A stretch of 64,000 bases of DNA from Pseudomonadota bacterium (GTDB lineage: Bacteria; Pseudomonadota; Alphaproteobacteria; Sphingomonadales; Sphingomonadaceae): assembly GCA_023423655.1 (NCBI GenBank), contig JAFAFE010000002.1:81706-145705 (forward strand), read 5' to 3'. Below the pieces are notes generated by a model, which was given only the letters and a program-made list of their open reading frames with translations, was not told the DNA's origin and did not search any database. Of the stretch, positions 62,101 through 64,000 are shown one piece after another. The position numbers and the translations under genes are program-made. How positions within the stretch are numbered: position 1 is the first letter of the stretch; each line of letters starts with the position of its first letter.

Positions 62101-62381
62101 CTGCCGCCAAAAAGATTATGAGCCTCAAACAGGATGACATATTGGCCATCGAGAAAGAGCCGGGCATCCGTTCAATCGTCCGCGTACAGAAATTCGGGCA
62201 GAATGGACAGATATTCCTGATAAACCATCATGAAACCGGCAACATGGCCCAACGCGACAAGGATCCTAACGACCCGTTCAAATTATATGGTCCCGGCGTA
62301 AATGCGCTCAAAAAAATGAAGGCTCGTCAGATCCGCATCGACGAACTTGGCCAAATATTCGATCCCGGCCCGCGCGATTAA
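59154..62381 (+). CDS. cas9: CRISPR-associated endonuclease Cas9, type II-C
   Basis: A 1075-residue RNA-guided DNA nuclease. RuvC-I is at the N-terminus (GLDLGTNSLGW, Asp8), then an Arg-rich bridge helix (about 55-80; RRDARAMRRRRDRYIGRR), a REC lobe, RuvC-II (IFVELAREL, Glu519), HNH (about 580-635; DVDHIIPYS with catalytic His604 and Asn627), RuvC-III (HRHHAIDAA, His760 and Asp763) and a PAM-interacting C-terminus. All catalytic residues are intact. The HNH also has C583/C586 and C622/C626, a likely zinc site. Size and REC layout fit II-C; it resembles the Azospirillum-type Cas9 as I remember it. The start is ATG 59154 (GGGGAG six bases upstream), not the ATG at 59139. Confidence 0.97.
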   Translation: MKTSLGLDLGTNSLGWCLYEMDGDTPKRIIDIGVRIFGSSPQGAGRDPKSGASLAVDRRDARAMRRRRDRYIGRRSAILRVLMRYHLMPPALLDAKALEKEDPYELRVRALDEKLEPYEFGRALFHLNQRRGFKSNRKADRKSKDNEGGKIASGSKALDSAMDEMDARTFGEFLLKRDRVSGGRLGKRVRMRPDAEGYDFYPDRKHYEGEFEKIWAAQAAYHPDLLTEEARAAIHRVIFYQRPLKEQVVGFCTFAGTGGVPADEKRLPKAHPLFQERRLYEEVNQLRIVSAGAAERELTLDERNALILKLRTKQKVSFSTLGKTIKLAEGERFNKDSESRKDLLGNEVYAVMADNKRFAGRWGDFPLDKQLRIIDKVENEESPEALLAWLKAEYALDDNTAEAVANAKLPEGYGRFGETATRMLLDQLKASVITYDKAALAAGFHHSDFRTGEAYDELPYYGAVLTREIAPGKEEYGDDDERQYGKITNPTVHIGMNQLRRVVNAIIKKHGRPDVIFVELARELKLNDKQKAEANRKIKANTDAAQRRSKNLEKMGERDSGGNRMLMRLWEELNPTDPLNRRCPYCGEQISAEMLMNGSADVDHIIPYSRCLDDGASNKTVCHIHCNRQKGRKTPWEQWSHSERWEIIQDQVARMHKSKQWRFGPDAMDRVNKVDGHVTENGFLARQLHDTQYLARLASQYLRSLYAEKEEGSRRVYAVPGRMTAMLRRLWGLNSILPDHNYVENEHSDAPKNRLDHRHHAIDAAIIGLTNLSLLQRIATAAGTAERMELDSLFSDLAKPWPTFREDLQQRLRATIVSFKPDHGRKGKPAKNRDVTSGRLHNETAYGLTGKVNARGAPIVVHRIPFMSLQPKDLTNPERIADKLLQEELYKATQELSGSEFQKALEDFSKTAEHYKGIRHVRVREPLHVIAIRDANGRPYKAYQGDSNERYNVWRLPDGSWTYDVISTYDFHRHDFVEQRPHPAAKKIMSLKQDDILAIEKEPGIRSIVRVQKFGQNGQIFLINHHETGNMAQRDKDPNDPFKLYGPGVNALKKMKARQIRIDELGQIFDPGPRD

Positions 62382-62386
62382 CGGAT

Positions 62387-62433
62387 TAACCAATGGTTAG
62401 GCATAGTCTGCGATATTCCGCCCCTGAAAGGGG
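62387..62433 (+). promoter_or_regulatory. Probable internal promoter and hairpin before cas1
   Basis: The 58-base cas9-cas1 gap holds a perfect dyad TAACCA-A-TGGTTA (62387-62399), an extended -10-like TGCGATATT (62409-62417), and a small hairpin CCCC-TGAAA-GGGG (62421-62433) that contains the only ribosome-site-like bases (AAGGGG) for cas1. The signals suggest cas1-cas2 can be transcribed and limited separately from cas9. Confidence 0.45.
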
Positions 62434-62439
62434 CCAGAC

Positions 62440-63378
62440 TTGGACCGTATTGTCGATATTGCCACCGACAATCTCCATCTGTCTGCCTATCGTGGTCTGC
62501 TTCTTGTCAGCCGCGACGGGCAAGAGCAGGGGCGTGTCGCGCTCGATGATATTGCGGCCCTTATCGTCCATGCGCATGGCGTAAGCTGGACCACCAATTT
62601 AGTGGTGGAATTGGCCGGACGCGGGGCCATCATGGTCCTGTGCGGTTCGAACCATGCGCCTGTCGCGGTGACGATGCCGCTGTCCGGCCATCACGCCCAA
62701 AATGCGCGGATGCGCGCGCAATGGGACATACCGCGCCCCTTTTTCAAGCAAGCGTGGAAACGGATTGTTGCGCATAAAGTGCGGATGCAGGCGAGCCTCC
62801 TCGACGCGCATGGCCGTGATGAAGCGCAAGCCTTATATCTGATGTCTGACCGTGTCCGTTCTGGCGACCCCGACAATATCGAAGCGCAAGCTGCGCGCCG
62901 TTATTGGACCGCGCTTTTCGGTCCCAACTTCCGCCGCGACCGGCAGGCAGAGGGCGTTAATGCGATGCTCAACTATGGTTATACCGTGATGCGGGCGATG
63001 GTGGCGCGATCCGTTGTCGCGTCGGGCTTGCATCCCAGCATCGGCCTCCATCACGCCAATCGGCTCAACAGTTTCGCGCTCGCCGACGATCTGGTCGAGC
63101 CTTTTCGCCCGTTGGTCGACGCGGTGGTATGGCAAATGCAGGCGGACGGGGTTGCGAGCGTGGACAGCGACTGCAAGGCGCGCTTAACCGCGCTTATCGC
63201 CGCAGACCTTGATCTGGAGGGCGCCTCCTCCCCCGTATCGGTGGCCGCGCAACGGCTCGCCCAGTCCTTGGCCGCCAGTTTTGAAAATAACGACCTTTCG
63301 CTAGCCTTGTTCGCCCCGCCATCGCCCTTGTCCTGGGCGAGCATCGCGCGGCACATCCCCGACGGCGAAACACGATGA
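62440..63378 (+). CDS. cas1: CRISPR integrase Cas1 (type II-C)
   Basis: A 312-residue Cas1, the catalytic half of the Cas1-Cas2 complex that inserts new spacers. Expected metal ligands are visible: Glu148 (DNIEAQAARRYW), His204/His205 (GLHHANRLNSF) and Glu220 (DDLVEPFRPLVD). The N-terminal beta domain reads RIVDIATDNLHLSAYRGLLLV. The start is TTG at 62440: a stop codon lies in frame 15 bases upstream and there is no ATG or GTG between. The ribosome site is held in a small hairpin, which hints at low translation. The stop overlaps the cas2 start (ATGA). Confidence 0.95.
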   Translation: MDRIVDIATDNLHLSAYRGLLLVSRDGQEQGRVALDDIAALIVHAHGVSWTTNLVVELAGRGAIMVLCGSNHAPVAVTMPLSGHHAQNARMRAQWDIPRPFFKQAWKRIVAHKVRMQASLLDAHGRDEAQALYLMSDRVRSGDPDNIEAQAARRYWTALFGPNFRRDRQAEGVNAMLNYGYTVMRAMVARSVVASGLHPSIGLHHANRLNSFALADDLVEPFRPLVDAVVWQMQADGVASVDSDCKARLTALIAADLDLEGASSPVSVAAQRLAQSLAASFENNDLSLALFAPPSPLSWASIARHIPDGETR

Positions 63379-63722
63379 AAGGGCAGGGGGCGGCGCATTA
63401 TAGCGGGTATCAGCTTATGTGGATTTTGGTCATGTTCGATCTGCCGGTCACCACGCGCGAACAATCGCGCGCTGCCACAAAATTTCGCGAATTTTTGCTG
63501 GACGAGGGCTATGAAATGAGCCAGTTTTCCATCTATGCACGCTTTTGTTCCGGCAAAGAACAATATGAAACCTATGTCCGGCGCATCGGTGCAAACCTGC
63601 CTGAAAAAGGCGACGTCCACATCCTCGGATTTACCGACCGCCAATATGAAAACATCATCCGTTTCTCAGGCCAATCCCGAAAACGCCAACGCAAAAACCC
63701 AAGCCAACTCGCGCTTTTTTGA
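63375..63722 (+). CDS. cas2: CRISPR-associated Cas2
   Basis: A 115-residue ferredoxin-like protein, the structural core of the Cas1-Cas2 integration complex. The first strand reads MWILVMFDLPV with the conserved Asp22, followed by KFREFLLDEGYEMSQFSIYARF, typical of type II Cas2. Its ATG overlaps the cas1 stop by four bases, so the two are translationally coupled. The C-terminal 15 residues are basic. It ends 25 bases before the long inverted repeat that borders the array. No csn2 or cas4 follows, as expected for subtype II-C. Confidence 0.95.
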   Translation: MKGQGAAHYSGYQLMWILVMFDLPVTTREQSRAATKFREFLLDEGYEMSQFSIYARFCSGKEQYETYVRRIGANLPEKGDVHILGFTDRQYENIIRFSGQSRKRQRKNPSQLALF

Positions 63723-63746
63723 TCGATTCGCGAGGGATTTTGCCAG

Positions 63747-63795
63747 TCGATACGGCGTTAAATTGATTGATTACAATAATTTAACGCCGTATCGA
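63747..63795. repeat. 18-bp perfect inverted repeat at the cas2-array junction
   Basis: Arms 63747-63764 (TCGATACGGCGTTAAATT) and 63778-63795 are perfect reverse complements with a 13-base A/T-rich loop. The right arm shares its last base with the first CRISPR repeat. There is no T run on either side, so it is not a standard terminator. Confidence 0.9.
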
Positions 63796-64000
63796 TTATA
63801 GCAGTTCAGAAATCACGGTCCAGCTGCAACGACTGCGTTTACTTCCTCTTTACTTGTGCTATTATAGCAGTTCAGAAATCACGGTCCAGCTGCAACACGC
63901 GATGCTTCGGATTGATGCGGCCTTCCATTATAGCAGTTCAGAAATCACGGTCCAGCTGCAACAGCGATATGATCCGTACGGCTATCAGTAATATTATAGC
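63795..64000 (-). CRISPR. CRISPR array, 36-bp repeats and 30-bp spacers, truncated by window edge
   Basis: Three complete identical repeats at 63795-63830, 63861-63896 and 63927-63962 and the first eight bases of a fourth at 63993-64000. On the plus strand the repeat begins ATTATAGCAG and ends CAGCTGCAAC. Three spacers (63831-63860, 63897-63926, 63963-63992) are each 30 bases and all different. The transcribed strand is inferred to be minus: there the repeat begins GTTGCAGC and ends TGCTATAAT, the same polarity as the Neisseria II-C repeat, and the tracrRNA anti-repeat fits only that strand. The array continues beyond the window. Confidence 0.97.

Noticed and set aside
63765..63777. IHF-like site in the loop of the cas2-array palindrome
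   Set aside because: On the minus strand AATCAATCAATTT misses the IHF consensus at the last position, and IHF dependence is not established for II-C adaptation as far as I know.

Overview
The window reads as chromosomal DNA of a high-GC alphaproteobacterium of the order Sphingomonadales. The evidence is indirect: five large TonB-dependent receptors in 64 kb, a FecI/FecR pair, MHS-type and EmrAB-type transporters, a DcaP-like porin, a YezD (DUF2292) gene, an SDHAF4-type DUF1674 protein, and protein wording typical of sphingomonads. No rRNA gene, phage, plasmid or insertion sequence was recognised. One tRNA-Leu(CAG) is present.

Layout. 0.2-8 kb: an exported D/Y-rich protein, then gltD / DUF2059 protein / gltB (glutamate synthase) on the minus strand. 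8-16 kb: uppP, an NDUFA9-like oxidoreductase, a cysteine-synthase-like PLP enzyme, a probable sulfur-related unit (a 13-residue leader ORF, yezD and a TonB receptor), an RBBP9/YdeN hydrolase and a TetR regulator with a histone-H1-like tail. 16-20.6 kb: an overlapping tripartite efflux operon (EmrA, EmrB, NodT-type outer-membrane factor) behind a promoter with a palindromic operator. 21-29 kb: an MHS transporter, a porin, and a CrbS/CrbR-like pair (SLC5-linked hybrid kinase and LuxR regulator). 28.8-34 kb: a cyanophycinase/isoaspartyl-peptidase fusion divergent from a TonB receptor, then a small secreted 4-Cys protein. 34.5-45 kb: an STN-carrying TonB transducer, a TetR regulator, ECF sigma plus FecR, a secreted protein, another TonB receptor and a membrane LytTR regulator. 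45-52 kb: tRNA-Leu, a CaiB-family CoA transferase, a TetR regulator, nadC, a periplasmic RNase T2, rsmB, htpX and an SDHAF4-like gene. 52-58.7 kb: an operon of TonB receptor, gamma-glutamyltransferase and M20 amidohydrolase behind a perfect CRP-type site, suggesting uptake and hydrolysis of gamma-glutamyl compounds or peptides.

58.9-64 kb: a complete type II-C CRISPR-Cas locus. cas9 (1075 aa), cas1 and cas2 lie on the plus strand, followed by an array of 36-bp repeats and 30-bp spacers that runs off the right edge. I could place the tracrRNA directly. On the minus strand just upstream of cas9 there is an anti-repeat that pairs with the repeat, then a nexus-like hairpin, then a Rho-independent terminator, with a TTGACA -35 box upstream. 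Each repeat, read on the minus strand, ends in TGCTATAAT (an extended -10), so crRNAs are probably transcribed repeat by repeat towards cas2, as established for Neisseria and Campylobacter. An 18-bp perfect inverted repeat sits between cas2 and the first repeat.

All assignments come from reading the sequence and from memory of protein families. No database search, folding program or promoter predictor was run.
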